From Sphingomonas aquatilis (GTDB lineage Bacteria; Pseudomonadota; Alphaproteobacteria; Sphingomonadales; Sphingomonadaceae): 54,354 nucleotides of DNA. Location of the stretch: assembly GCF_014196115.1 (NCBI RefSeq), contig NZ_JACIDB010000014.1:1-54354 (forward strand), given 5' to 3'. A program made the position numbers and the translations under genes. Shown in pieces: positions 25,783 through 34,047 of the stretch. Position 1 is the stretch's first letter. Every line of letters starts with the position of its first letter. The notes below the pieces were generated by a model, which was not told the DNA's origin, did no database searches, and saw only the letters and a program-made list of their open reading frames with translations.

Positions 25783-26166
25783 TTATTCAGCCAAGCGTTC
25801 GATGATCGGACAATCAGGCCGATCATCGCCATGACAGGCTTGGGCGAGCCCGGTAAGCGAGCGGCGCATGGCGTCCAAGACGCGGACCTTGCGGCCCAGT
25901 TCGGCAGCGCGGGCTTCCGCCAGCGTCTTCACTTCCGCGCTCGACCGATCGCGATCCGACCACAGCCCCAGCAGCGTGCGGATTTCCTCGATCGGGAACC
26001 CCAGGTCGCGCGCGTTGGCGATAAATCGCAGCCGATGAACGTCAGCGTCGGCGTAGTCCCGGTAGTTCCCGCGCCGTGGCGGCGCGGGCACCAAACCAAT
26101 CTTTTCATAGTGGCGGATCATGCGTTGGGAGACGCCGCTGGCGTCCGACGCCGCTCCGATGTTCAC
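25783..26166 (-). CDS. cueR: CueR copper-responsive MerR-family activator
   Basis: A 127-residue protein with [21 protein letters not shown] and wing [18 protein letters not shown]. The C-terminal loop [13 protein letters not shown] holds the C-x7-C Cu(I)/Ag(I) pair, and there is no third Cys at the position used by Zn or Hg sensors ([15 protein letters not shown], Ser there). That is the monovalent CueR type. Its ATG overlaps the copA stop (ATGA), so it is co-transcribed with copA and probably autoactivates through the promoter at 28662-28692. Confidence 0.93.
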   Translation of the reverse strand: MNIGAASDASGVSQRMIRHYEKIGLVPAPPRRGNYRDYADADVHRLRFIANARDLGFPIEEIRTLLGLWSDRDRSSAEVKTLAEARAAELGRKVRVLDAMRRSLTGLAQACHGDDRPDCPIIERLAE

Positions 26167-28637
26167 AGCTTTACCGCGTTGAGCCGCAGTGCGTTCAGGA
26201 CCACGGTGAAGGACGAGAGCGCCATCGCTGCACCGGCCAGCATCGGCGACAGCAGGATACCGGCAACCGGGTAAAGCACGCCGGCCGCAACCGGCACGCC
26301 GATTCCGTTGAACAAGAACGAGAAGAACAGGTTTTGGCGGATATTTCGCATCGTCGCGCGAGCGAGCTTGCGGGCGCGCACGATCGCCGAGAGATCGCCG
26401 CGCGTGAGCGTCATGCCGGCGCTTTCGATCGCCACGTCTGTTCCCGTTCCCATCGCCAAGCCGACATCCGCGGCGGCGAGCGCCGGGGCGTCGTTGATCC
26501 CATCGCCCGCCATTGCGACCCTTGCGCCGCTCGCTTTCAGCTCGCCGATGATACGCGCCTTGTCTTCCGGCAGCAGATCGGCGCGCACGTCATCAAGACC
26601 GCCCACGGCGCGCGCGACAGCATCGGCCGTCCCACGATTGTCGCCGGTGAGCATGACGACCCGCAGGCCCTCCTTGCGAAGCGCGGCAATAGCGTCGCGC
26701 GCCGATGCGCGCACCGGATCGGCGACTGCGAGCAGACCGGCGAGCGCCCCGTCGATCGCGACGAGGATGATGCCCGCGCCTTCGCCACGGTGACGATCGG
26801 CCGCGGCGTCGACCGGCTTGAGATCAGCGCCGATCCGGCTCATTTGCACCGCATTGCCAATCACGACCGAGCGGCCGCCCACCGTGGCGCTGACACCCAG
26901 CCCGGTTTGCGAGGCAAAGTCCGCGACTGTGCCGAGCTGCAATCCTCGTTCTTTGGCGGCAACGACGATTGCGTGCGCGAGCGGATGTTCGGATTGGCCT
27001 TCGACGGCCGCGGCAAGCGCGAGCATGTCGTTCTCTCCGACCGCGCTGACCGTCTCGACCGCGATCAGCTTGGGCTTGCCTTCCGTGAGCGTACCCGTCT
27101 TGTCGATGACAAGGGTATCGACCTTTTCCAGCCCCTGTAAGGCTTCCGCGTTCTTCACCAGCACGCCGGCCTGAGCGCCGCGTCCCGTGCCGACCATGAT
27201 CGACATGGGCGTGGCGAGCCCGAGCGCGCACGGGCAGGCGATCACCAGCACTGCGATGGCGTTAAGCAGGGCATGGCCCATGCGCGGCTCAGGGCCGACC
27301 AGCGACCAAGTGATGAAGGTCGCAATCGAGATCAGCACGACGAGCGGCACGAACCATCCTGAAACCCGATCGGCGACCGCCTGTATCGGGGCGCGGCTTC
27401 GCTGCGCTTCCGCGACCATGCGGACGATACGCGCGAGCATCGTGTCCGAACCAACCGCGCGGGCTTCCATCACCAGGCTGCCCGTCCCGTTGACGGTGCC
27501 CCCGGTAACGATCGCCTCGACTTCCTTGAGGACCGGCGCGGGTTCGCCGGTGAGCATGGCTTCGTCGACCGACGAACGACCCTCGACCACGACGCCATCG
27601 ACCGGGATGGCTTCACCGGGGCGGACCCGCAGCCGGTCACCGGTTGCCACGTCGGCAAGCCCGACTTCTTCTTCAGAACCGTCAGGCTGCAAGCGTCGCG
27701 CCGTCTTGGGGGCGAGATCCATGAGAGCGCGGATCGCGCGCCCTGTCGCCGCCCTAGCGCGCAGTTCGAGCACTTGCCCGAGCAGCACCAGTGTCACCAC
27801 GACGCCGGCCGCCTCGTAATAGACGGGAACCATGCTCCCATGCGTGCGGAAGGTCGCTGGGAAGATGCCCGGCGCGAGCGTCGCGACCACGCTATAGAGG
27901 AAGGCGGCACCTACGCCGATCGCGATCAGTGTGAACATATTGAGATGGCGGGTACGAAGCGATGTCCACCCCCGCTCGAAAAACGGCCAGCCCGCCCACA
28001 GCACGATCGGCGCGGTGAGTGCGAGCTGGACCCAAGGCGAGGCCGCAGGGCTAACCACATGCAGGCCTAACATTTCCGCGAACATCGAGACGACGAGCAG
28101 CGGGATCGTGAGCGCGCCCGCCACCCACAGTCGGCGCGTGAAGTCGACCAGCTCAGGGTTGGGAGTATCGTCGAGCGACGGTTCTTCGGGTTCGAGCGCC
28201 ATGCCGCAGATTGGGCAAGTTCCCGGCCCTTCCTGGCGAATTTGCGGGTGCATCGGGCACGTCCACATCGCCCCCGGCGTCGCCATCGGCTCCGGTTTCG
28301 GCTTATCGCTCAGATAGGCGTCAGGATTGGCGACAAACTTGCTCCGGCACCCTGCGCTACAGAAATGATAGGCATGACCAGCGTGCTCGGCATGGTGTGT
28401 CGTTTTTGCGGGATCGACCGTCATGCCGCACACCGCGTCGATCACTGCTGCTGCGGCATCGTTGTCCTTACTGCCCGAGCAGCAGCCGCCCGCTTCGGTG
28501 TGATGATGTTCGTGCTCGATCTTTGCGGGAGCGGCCGAGCCGCCCCCGCAACAGGATGAGGGCGTGGAGACCGATTCAGGCGCAGGCTTCGAACAGCCGC
28601 AACCCCCGGCTTGGGAATGGGAATGAGGGTCGTTCAT
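26163..28637 (-). CDS. copA: CopA, Cu(I)-exporting P1B-type ATPase
   Basis: An 824-residue pump. It has no HMA domains. The N-terminus is Cys/His-rich ([25 protein letters not shown]), followed by a YHS domain ([18 protein letters not shown]) and a heavy-metal-binding motif ([20 protein letters not shown]). The core has C468-P-C470, phosphorylated Asp512 in DKTGTLTEG, an SEHPLAHAI nucleotide motif and [14 protein letters not shown] indicates Cu(I)/Ag(I) export from cytosol to periplasm. ATG 28637 is preferred over an upstream in-frame ATG because the promoter ends at 28662. It heads copA-cueR. Confidence 0.95.
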   Translation of the reverse strand: MNDPHSHSQAGGCGCSKPAPESVSTPSSCCGGGSAAPAKIEHEHHHTEAGGCCSGSKDNDAAAAVIDAVCGMTVDPAKTTHHAEHAGHAYHFCSAGCRSKFVANPDAYLSDKPKPEPMATPGAMWTCPMHPQIRQEGPGTCPICGMALEPEEPSLDDTPNPELVDFTRRLWVAGALTIPLLVVSMFAEMLGLHVVSPAASPWVQLALTAPIVLWAGWPFFERGWTSLRTRHLNMFTLIAIGVGAAFLYSVVATLAPGIFPATFRTHGSMVPVYYEAAGVVVTLVLLGQVLELRARAATGRAIRALMDLAPKTARRLQPDGSEEEVGLADVATGDRLRVRPGEAIPVDGVVVEGRSSVDEAMLTGEPAPVLKEVEAIVTGGTVNGTGSLVMEARAVGSDTMLARIVRMVAEAQRSRAPIQAVADRVSGWFVPLVVLISIATFITWSLVGPEPRMGHALLNAIAVLVIACPCALGLATPMSIMVGTGRGAQAGVLVKNAEALQGLEKVDTLVIDKTGTLTEGKPKLIAVETVSAVGENDMLALAAAVEGQSEHPLAHAIVVAAKERGLQLGTVADFASQTGLGVSATVGGRSVVIGNAVQMSRIGADLKPVDAAADRHRGEGAGIILVAIDGALAGLLAVADPVRASARDAIAALRKEGLRVVMLTGDNRGTADAVARAVGGLDDVRADLLPEDKARIIGELKASGARVAMAGDGINDAPALAAADVGLAMGTGTDVAIESAGMTLTRGDLSAIVRARKLARATMRNIRQNLFFSFLFNGIGVPVAAGVLYPVAGILLSPMLAGAAMALSSFTVVLNALRLNAVKL

Positions 28638-28661
28638 GGCAAGACTCCTTCGACCCGAGAG

Positions 28662-28692
28662 CATGTAGGGTATGACACCGTGTTAGGGTCAA
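28662..28692 (-). promoter_or_regulatory. CueR-type promoter of copA-cueR
   Basis: On the minus strand TTGACC (-35, 28687-28692) and TACATG (-10, 28662-28667) are separated by exactly 19 bp. The spacer carries the near-dyad TAACACGGTGTCA. This is the geometry of CueR/MerR-activated promoters. Confidence 0.75.
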
Positions 28693-28851
28693 GGCCCTGT
28701 CGGCACCGCTGGCGTGTATGTTGAATCTACGCGCGGGAGCGGCGTTGCCCTCATATTGCGGGGGCCAGCTCTACACCCTCGACGCCATAAGGGCCGCAGC
28801 TTAGGTCTATTACTAGCTCGCCAAACGCGGGCCGGGGGCAATCGGGGACAT

Positions 28852-30165
28852 ATGGCAGCGCAGATCGACAGTCTTTCTACTGGCACCGACCATGACGGCC
28901 TGGTGCGCCGCTTAATTGCCCGCTGGCGTGACGATCAGGGCGCGACCTATCGGAGCTGGTTTCTTTGGGACGAGCGGTTGAAGAACTTCCGATCAATCCG
29001 GCGCGGCATCACCCAGGTTGTCGGCGAGATCGAGCGCGGCACGTTCGGCGTCGCCTACCGCGGATCGTCGCTCGAAACCGTCGTCCATTCCGTCGCCGAG
29101 CAGCGGCAAATCTTCAAGGGCGCGGACCATGCGTTCCTCTGGAAGCCGAAGCTCCGCATCCCCGACATTTACGAGAGCCCCGACAATCAGCGCGCGTTCG
29201 GCCGCTTGCTCGACGCCTGTTCCTGTTGCGACACGGCCGAGGAGATCATCAGCCATATCCACGCGATCGACCGTTTGAAGATCAAGGGGCTGGGTCCGGC
29301 GGTCGCCAACCTCCTCTACTTCCTTCACCCGACGCTGGTGCCGCCCTTCAACACCGCAATCGTTAAGGGCTACAACGCGCTGACGGGGGCGAATGTGAAG
29401 CTCGGGAGCTGGGAGCATTTTCTGGCGATGCGGACCGGCATCCTCGATCTCAACGACCGCTTCCGCGAGCTGCTATCGAATGATTTAGGCGCGATCGGCG
29501 GTCTGTTGTTCGACATCGGCTCCGATCGCTATCCGGCTCCGCCCCTCGACGTGAGCGGCGCGACGCTGGCGAGCTGGGGGCAGCGGCTTGAGGCGGCGCG
29601 CGAGGAAGCGCGCACGCTCAGCAAGGCCGCTCAGCGCGAGGGCGAGAACGAGCGCACCCATACCGAAATCCAGGCATGGCTTCGCGATCTAGGGTTGGCG
29701 CTCGGCTATGACGTATGGATCGCCGCGAACGACCGCAGCCGCGCCTTCGACGGATCACCCTTGGGCGCAGGATGCCTTGAGCGCCTGCCCGACACGATCG
29801 CGACGTCGAAGGGCGCTGACTCGATCCGGCTGATCGACGTGCTGTGGCTTGAGAAGGCCGGCGATCATGTCGCCGCGGCGTTCGAGGTGGAGCATTCGAC
29901 CTCGATCTATTCGGGCATCGTCAGGATGCTCGACCTGGCCTTGAGCGGTGGCGACCTTCACGCGACCGCGGGGCTGTTCCTTGTCGCGCCCGACGCGCGC
30001 GAGACGGACGTTCGCGCGCAGTTGCAGCGGCCCGCGTTCAGCCGCGTAGCCGACCTCGACATATCCTACCTGCCCTATGGCGAGCTGGAGAAGAACCGGG
30101 AGGCCATCGCGCGGTTCGGATCGGGACTGAAAGCGATCAAGGCCGTTTCCAGCAAGCTCGCCTAG
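28852..30165 (+). CDS. Unknown protein with restriction-endonuclease-like C-terminus, 437 aa
   Basis: Not recognised by name. The N-terminal half (1-210) is helical with LKIKGLGPAVANLLYFLHP, resembling a helix-hairpin-helix DNA-binding segment. The C-terminal part (about 290-430) has RLIDVLWLEKAGDHVAAAFE followed by VEHSTSIYSGIVRMLDL, a D...E-x-E arrangement common in PD-(D/E)XK nuclease folds. A role in DNA defence or repair is therefore plausible. The open frame extends upstream, but ATG 28852 starts the conserved-looking part. It sits alone between copA and the ECF copper regulon. Confidence 0.65.
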   Translation: MAAQIDSLSTGTDHDGLVRRLIARWRDDQGATYRSWFLWDERLKNFRSIRRGITQVVGEIERGTFGVAYRGSSLETVVHSVAEQRQIFKGADHAFLWKPKLRIPDIYESPDNQRAFGRLLDACSCCDTAEEIISHIHAIDRLKIKGLGPAVANLLYFLHPTLVPPFNTAIVKGYNALTGANVKLGSWEHFLAMRTGILDLNDRFRELLSNDLGAIGGLLFDIGSDRYPAPPLDVSGATLASWGQRLEAAREEARTLSKAAQREGENERTHTEIQAWLRDLGLALGYDVWIAANDRSRAFDGSPLGAGCLERLPDTIATSKGADSIRLIDVLWLEKAGDHVAAAFEVEHSTSIYSGIVRMLDLALSGGDLHATAGLFLVAPDARETDVRAQLQRPAFSRVADLDISYLPYGELEKNREAIARFGSGLKAIKAVSSKLA

Positions 30166-30180
30166 CCCGCTCCGCGCAAG

Positions 30181-30204
30181 GGATGATCCGGAGAGCCGCG
30201 TATC
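30181..30204 (+). promoter_or_regulatory. ECF-sigma promoter site A (before DUF4396)
   Basis: GGATGA at 30181 and GCGTATC at 30198, with GCGTA starting exactly 17 nt after the first G. It is preceded by AA and followed by CTCTAG, as in the sister sites. It lies 25 nt before the DUF4396 start. One of six sites of identical architecture in 30.2-39.5 kb. Confidence 0.75.
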
Positions 30205-30229
30205 CTCTAGCATGTAGAGGAGTGCTGCC

Positions 30230-31114
30230 GTGACGATGCCATCCCCGGCCCCCTGGCTCGACGCCGTGCTGATCGGGTGGTTCGTGCTGACCGCCCTTTC
30301 GGTCGCTTACGTCGCGTGGGATGCCTTCACCCGCAACCCCGAGCTGCGCGTGATGAAATGGGGGTGGCTGTTGGTCACGCTCTATGGTGGCCCGATCATG
30401 GCCGCGGCCTATGTCCTGTCCTGCCAGGAGCCGGCGAACGAGCGGCACGAGGATTTCGTTCGACCGCTCTGGAAGCAGGCGTTCGGCTCGGCCATCCATT
30501 GCATGGCGGGCGATGCAACCGGCGTCATCGCCGCAGCCGCGATCACCACGGCGCTCGGCCTGCCGATGTGGCAGGACGTGATCGCGGAATATGTGTTCGG
30601 CTTCGCGTTCGGACTGCTGATTTTCCAGGCGCTTTTCATGCGCGACATGGCGGGCGGTTCCTATTGGGGCGCGCTTCGCATGTCGTTCATCCCCGAATGG
30701 CTGTCGATGAATGCCGTCATGGCCGGCATGATCCCGACGATGGTGGTGTTGATGAGCCGCGACATGGCCGCGATGCACGCCAGCTCGCTCCGCTTTTGGG
30801 GCGTCATGTCGCTGGCGACACTCGTCGGGTTCGCAGTCGCCTATCCGATCAACCTTTGGCTGGTTGGCGTGCGCTTGAAGCACGGCATGGGCACGGTGCG
30901 CGCGCTGGGGCATGGCGGACACGAAGTCGGCGCGGACCGGCAATCGGCCACGCCGATGCCGGACATGGGACACGACGCAATGGCAGGGATGAGCGGCATG
31001 GCGGCCGGCGCGCGCGTGACCGGACCTCAGATCGCCGCGATGACAGTGTTGACGCTCATCATGCTTGGCGCGGGCATCATCGTTGCGACGCTGTTCGGTC
31101 GGTGGGCCATGTAA
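30230..31114 (+). CDS. DUF4396-family membrane protein
   Basis: A 294-residue protein with 7-8 hydrophobic helices. Helix ends contain VLSCQEPANERHEDF and IHCMAGDATGVIAAAAITT. A Met/His-rich loop follows (MPDMGHDAMAGMSGMAAG, about residues 240-258), suited to Cu(I) binding, and then a final TM helix. The biochemical function of DUF4396 is unknown. Placement behind ECF site A and next to a copper-storage protein suggests copper handling in the membrane (inference). GTG 30230 is the start used; ATG 30236 is an alternative. Confidence 0.8.
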   Translation: MTMPSPAPWLDAVLIGWFVLTALSVAYVAWDAFTRNPELRVMKWGWLLVTLYGGPIMAAAYVLSCQEPANERHEDFVRPLWKQAFGSAIHCMAGDATGVIAAAAITTALGLPMWQDVIAEYVFGFAFGLLIFQALFMRDMAGGSYWGALRMSFIPEWLSMNAVMAGMIPTMVVLMSRDMAAMHASSLRFWGVMSLATLVGFAVAYPINLWLVGVRLKHGMGTVRALGHGGHEVGADRQSATPMPDMGHDAMAGMSGMAAGARVTGPQIAAMTVLTLIMLGAGIIVATLFGRWAM

Positions 31115-31144
31115 CTTGCCGCGAACGACGGAGATCGCGGCAAG

Positions 31145-31168
31145 GGGTGATCGCGCGGCGCGCGTATC
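31145..31168 (+). promoter_or_regulatory. ECF-sigma promoter site B (before the copper-storage protein)
   Basis: GGGTGA at 31145 and GCGTATC at 31162, with the same 17-nt offset as the other five sites. It lies 35 nt before the ATG at 31204. Confidence 0.75.
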
Positions 31169-31203
31169 TAGGAACAGGCGGGGGCTCATACGGAGATAAT
31201 GCG

Positions 31204-31536
31204 ATGCACCAGATCGACCCCGGCATGAAGGCGTGCATGGACGCCTGCCACGAATGCCATGTGACCTGTCTTCACATGGCGATGAACCATTGCCTCGAAA
31301 TGGGCGGCCAGCACGCCGCGCCCGAGCATATGAAGATCATGGCCGACTGCGCGCAAATTTGCGCGGTTGCGATCGACTTCATGGCGCGCAAGTCCGCCCA
31401 CCATCAGCATATCTGCCGCGAGTGTGCCGAGATCTGCCGGGCTTGCGCAGCGAGCTGCGAGGCCCTGGGCGGCATGGAGGATTGCGTGGCAGCGTGCCGG
31501 AAGTGCGCCGATTCCTGCGATCGGATGGCGGCATAG
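31204..31536 (+). CDS. csp3: Four-helix-bundle copper storage protein (Csp3-like)
   Basis: A 110-residue protein with 16 cysteines in CxxxC and CxxC spacings along amphipathic helices: KACMDACHECHVTC, MADCAQICAV, ICRECAEICRACAASC and DCVAACRKCADSC. This is the Csp pattern, where thiolates line the core of a four-helix bundle and bind many Cu(I) ions. There is no signal peptide, so it is the cytosolic Csp3 type. It has its own ECF promoter (site B) and is followed by a strong hairpin terminator. It should buffer cytosolic Cu(I) during stress. Confidence 0.92.
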   Translation: MHQIDPGMKACMDACHECHVTCLHMAMNHCLEMGGQHAAPEHMKIMADCAQICAVAIDFMARKSAHHQHICRECAEICRACAASCEALGGMEDCVAACRKCADSCDRMAA

Positions 31537-31543
31537 CGGGGCT

Positions 31544-31569
31544 TGCGCGGGCGGTCGCCCGCCCGCGCA
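31544..31569. terminator. Bidirectional hairpin between csp and fliQ-like genes
   Basis: TGCGCGGGCGG (31544-31554) and CCGCCCGCGCA (31559-31569) form a perfect 11-bp stem with a 4-nt loop, between convergent genes ending at 31536 and 31582. Confidence 0.8.
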
Positions 31570-31581
31570 GCTATCTGCATA

Positions 31582-31851
31582 TCAACGGCCCATGCTCGCG
31601 ATCACAGCGAACAGCTCGGCCGTGAACTTGGTCAGGAGCTCGGTCGCTGCGCTCCCGAAAATCACCAAACATACGCCTAGCGCGATCAGCTTAGGCACGA
31701 AGCTCAGCGTCTGTTCGCTAATCGACGTCGCCGCCTGGATGATGCTGATTATCAGCCCGACGATCATCATCGGCACGAGCAGCACCACGCAGATCAGGCC
31801 GGCCACGGCCAGCATCCTCCCCGTCTCGTCGAGCAGGATCGACTGATCCAT
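31582..31851 (-). CDS. FliQ/YscS/HrcS-family export-gate protein in a copper operon
   Basis: An 89-residue protein with two long hydrophobic helices (about 15-38 and 52-75) joined by ISIIQAATSISEQTLSFVPK. That segment is the diagnostic stretch of FliQ (flagellar) and SctS/HrcS (type III secretion) inner-membrane components; total length also matches. It lies 52 nt downstream of copD on the same strand with no promoter between, and no other flagellar or T3SS gene is in the window. Its function outside an export apparatus is unexplained. Confidence 0.85.
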   Translation of the reverse strand: MDQSILLDETGRMLAVAGLICVVLLVPMMIVGLIISIIQAATSISEQTLSFVPKLIALGVCLVIFGSAATELLTKFTAELFAVIASMGR

Positions 31852-31903
31852 CAGGCGCGGCCCCGTGAACGGCCGGGGACCGCGAGGGCTCCCCGGCCGC
31901 GCA

Positions 31904-32830
31904 TCACATCGCCGATGCAGGCGGCGCGAGCGTCCCGAGCCAGGCGATCAGCCCGAGAACCGCGATGACACAGGCGGTTTCGATCGCCAGACTTGTCCGC
32001 AGCGCGCCGAGGGCGCCCTTGTGATCGTCCGCTGCGATCGACCGCTCGAATGCCGGCGTGAGCCGGAAGCGGTTGAGCGAGGCGAGCCCTAGCATGGCGA
32101 CGAACAGCGCCAGCTTTGCGATCAGGAGCTGACCATAGAGCGTCGCAGGAAGCGTGGCGAGGTTGCCGATCCCGACCAGCATCCAGCCGTTGACCAGGCC
32201 GGTGACGAGGATCGTGCCGACCACAACCGTCCCGATCGCGCCGAACCCGTGCAGCGCGCGGTGCGTCAGCCCCAGATGCGCCGCGTCTACGCGCGCCGCG
32301 GGTCGGGAGACGAGCAGGAGCAGCCCCAGTAGTGCGCCAACCCAAGCGCCCGAGGCGATCAGATGGAGAATGTCGACGATGAGGTGGACCCAGCCCATCA
32401 CGGCTTCGTCCATCGCGCCGTGTCCGGTCCACGCCAGCGTTGCGAGTGCCACGGCCGAGCAGAGCGCGACGATGCTCAGCCAGATGCCGCGCCCGCCCGC
32501 GACCAGCGCTGCCAGCGCCGCGAGGGCCACCATGACCATGCGCAGCTTCCATGCTGCTCCGATCGCAGAGCCGGTGAGCAGCGCGCCGACTGCTTCACGG
32601 TCGATCGGCCAGGCCGGCGTTCCGGCCATTGAGGAGGCCATCAGCACGACCCAGGCGCCTGAAAACAACAGGCTCAGGCCAGCGCTGGCGATGAACCAGG
32701 GACGCAGCGCGAGCGCGTCGCCGCGCTCGCACGCCCGCAGCCCATAAAGGCTGAATGCGGCAAGGCCGAACAGCGCAGCCAGCGTCACGTAGAGCGCGAA
32801 GCGGACGCCGATAAGCGACCAGTCCCCCAT
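31904..32830 (-). CDS. copD: CopD copper-homeostasis membrane protein
   Basis: A 308-residue inner-membrane protein with about eight helices. Visible CopD features are LLFSGAWVVLMASSMAG, LAWTGHGAMDEAVMGWVHL with His residues near the periplasmic face, LHLIASGAWVGALLGLLLLV and LTHRALHGFGAIG. CopD is thought to pass periplasmic copper, received from CopC, across the inner membrane. The start (32830) lies 4 nt after the copC stop. Order copC-copD-fliQ-like, driven by ECF site F. Confidence 0.92.
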   Translation of the reverse strand: MGDWSLIGVRFALYVTLAALFGLAAFSLYGLRACERGDALALRPWFIASAGLSLLFSGAWVVLMASSMAGTPAWPIDREAVGALLTGSAIGAAWKLRMVMVALAALAALVAGGRGIWLSIVALCSAVALATLAWTGHGAMDEAVMGWVHLIVDILHLIASGAWVGALLGLLLLVSRPAARVDAAHLGLTHRALHGFGAIGTVVVGTILVTGLVNGWMLVGIGNLATLPATLYGQLLIAKLALFVAMLGLASLNRFRLTPAFERSIAADDHKGALGALRTSLAIETACVIAVLGLIAWLGTLAPPASAM

Positions 32831-32834
32831 CGCC

Positions 32835-33203
32835 TCACTTCACCGCGAAGACGTAGGTTCCTGCGACCTTGTGGGTGTCGGTCGAGACGACATTCCACGC
32901 GACGCTATACCGACCCGATGGGAGCGGCGATTTCGGGGTGATGACGAGGGTCCGGCCATCGGACGAGAGCGCGGAGGCGCTGGCCATCTTCATGGCTGCC
33001 ATGCCGGGCATCGCTGCCATCGTGAGATCGGCCTTGGAGAAGGCTGGCATCAGCTTCTCGCTGAAATGAAGTTCGATACGAGCGGGCTTCGCGACCGTCG
33101 CATTGGCGGCCGGCGATGCCGACACCAGCTTAGGATGGGCGTTCGCCGTTCCGGCGAACATGACGAGAGCGGCAGCAGCAGTCAGAACGGATAGGCGGCG
33201 CAT
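32835..33203 (-). CDS. copC: CopC periplasmic copper-binding protein
   Basis: With ATG 33203 the protein is 122 residues: signal peptide to GTANA (residue 22), then a mature N-terminal His (HPKLVSASPA), the Cu(II) 'brace' residue of CopC. A Met-rich loop follows (MAAMPGMAAMKM, a Cu(I) site), then WNVVSTDTHKVAGTYVF with the conserved Asp and His. It carries copper in the periplasm. The open frame starts further upstream, but the ECF promoter F (-10 at 33238-33244) lies within that extension, so 33203 is the sensible start. Confidence 0.93.
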   Translation of the reverse strand: MRRLSVLTAAAALVMFAGTANAHPKLVSASPAANATVAKPARIELHFSEKLMPAFSKADLTMAAMPGMAAMKMASASALSSDGRTLVITPKSPLPSGRYSVAWNVVSTDTHKVAGTYVFAVK

Positions 33204-33237
33204 AGGGGGCCTTTCGACAGGAGGGTTCCTGTCCTTC

Positions 33238-33261
33238 ATTACGCGCCCCGATCGACCACCC
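33238..33261 (-). promoter_or_regulatory. ECF-sigma promoter site F (copC-copD-fliQ)
   Basis: On the minus strand GGGTGG (33256-33261) and GCGTAAT (33238-33244) have the same 17-nt offset as the plus-strand sites. The -10 lies 34 nt before the copC ATG. Divergent partner of site C, 18 bp away. Confidence 0.72.
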
Positions 33262-33279
33262 CTCACGGATGGATTTGAG

Positions 33280-33304
33280 GGATGGGCGCGTCGCTTGCGT
33301 AATC
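33280..33304 (+). promoter_or_regulatory. ECF-sigma promoter site C (cnrYXH-like operon)
   Basis: GGATGG at 33280 and GCGTAATC at 33297, offset 17 nt, followed by CATGCTAGAGG. It lies 17 nt before the first gene of the sigma operon, implying autoactivation by the sigma factor encoded there. Confidence 0.75.
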
Positions 33305-33321
33305 CATGCTAGAGGGGTGGA

Positions 33322-33600
33322 GTGAACGACATGGACCTCGACGCAGTATTGATGAGGCTGGCGCAAGCACCCGTGCCCGCGAGCCTTGATGGCATGGAAG
33401 ATCGCGTGCTGGCGCGGGTCGCCGCACGTCCAGCGGCGCGCGCCGGCTTAGGCGTTGGGGCAATGACGATCGCTGCGGCGCTCGTCATGGGCATCTTCGG
33501 TGCCGGTGTGCCCGCGAAGGAAGCCAGCGCGGCTTCGCTATCGCCCTTGGGGCCGGTGTCGCCGCTCGCGCCCTCCACGCTGCTCGTCGGCGTGCAATGA
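33322..33600 (+). CDS. CnrY-like membrane anti-sigma factor
   Basis: A 92-residue protein. The N-terminal cytosolic segment (about 1-45, with LDAVLMRLAQAPVPASL and MEDRVLARVAARP) is amphipathic and suited to clamp a sigma factor. A single TM helix follows (about 46-64, VGAMTIAAALVMGIFGAG), then a short periplasmic tail. Size, topology and position (first of Y-X-H) parallel CnrY/NccY, which holds the ECF sigma at the membrane until released. Start GTG 33322; ATG 33331 is an alternative. The stop overlaps the next ATG (33597, ATGA). Confidence 0.8.
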   Translation: MNDMDLDAVLMRLAQAPVPASLDGMEDRVLARVAARPAARAGLGVGAMTIAAALVMGIFGAGVPAKEASAASLSPLGPVSPLAPSTLLVGVQ

Positions 33601-34037
33601 GCGGCCGCATCCGCCTTCTGCTTGGCATTGTCGCGTGCTTCATCGCCGCGATCATCGGTGTGTTCGTGGGGCGGGCGCTACTTCCGCCACGTGCCCAGCC
33701 CGGCTCGGAGCTGCACGACGTGCTGCATCATAAGCTGGCGCTGGACGCCAACCAGGAAGCGCGACTTGAAGTGCTGGAGCAGCGTTTCGCCGTGCAGCGG
33801 CGCGCATTCGAGCTGGAATTGCGGGCGAACAATGCCCGGCTCGCTGAAGCGATCGAGGCCGAGCATGGCAACGGGCCGCGCGTCGCCGCAGCGGTCGACC
33901 AGAGCCACGCCGTCATGGGCGAGCTCCAGAAAGCGACGCTGGCGCACATCTTCGCCATGCGCCAGCTCTTGCGGCCCAATCAGACCGGCCAGTTCGATCA
34001 GGCCGTGGTGAAGGCGCTCACCGACGACGCACGTTGA
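33597..34037 (+). CDS. CnrX-like periplasmic metal sensor
   Basis: A 146-residue protein with one N-terminal TM anchor (about 7-27) and an all-helical periplasmic domain with a four-helix hooked fold like CnrX/Spy. Residues His40, His44, Glu61, His117 and Met121 sit at exactly two less than the metal ligands I recall for Cupriavidus CnrX (H42, H46, E63, H119, M123). So the sensor site is conserved, including HxxxH in ELHDVLHHKL and HxxxM in LAHIFAMRQ. On metal binding it should make CnrY release the sigma factor. Middle gene of the operon. Confidence 0.88.
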   Translation: MSGRIRLLLGIVACFIAAIIGVFVGRALLPPRAQPGSELHDVLHHKLALDANQEARLEVLEQRFAVQRRAFELELRANNARLAEAIEAEHGNGPRVAAAVDQSHAVMGELQKATLAHIFAMRQLLRPNQTGQFDQAVVKALTDDAR

Positions 34038-34047
34038 GGTTCGGCGC

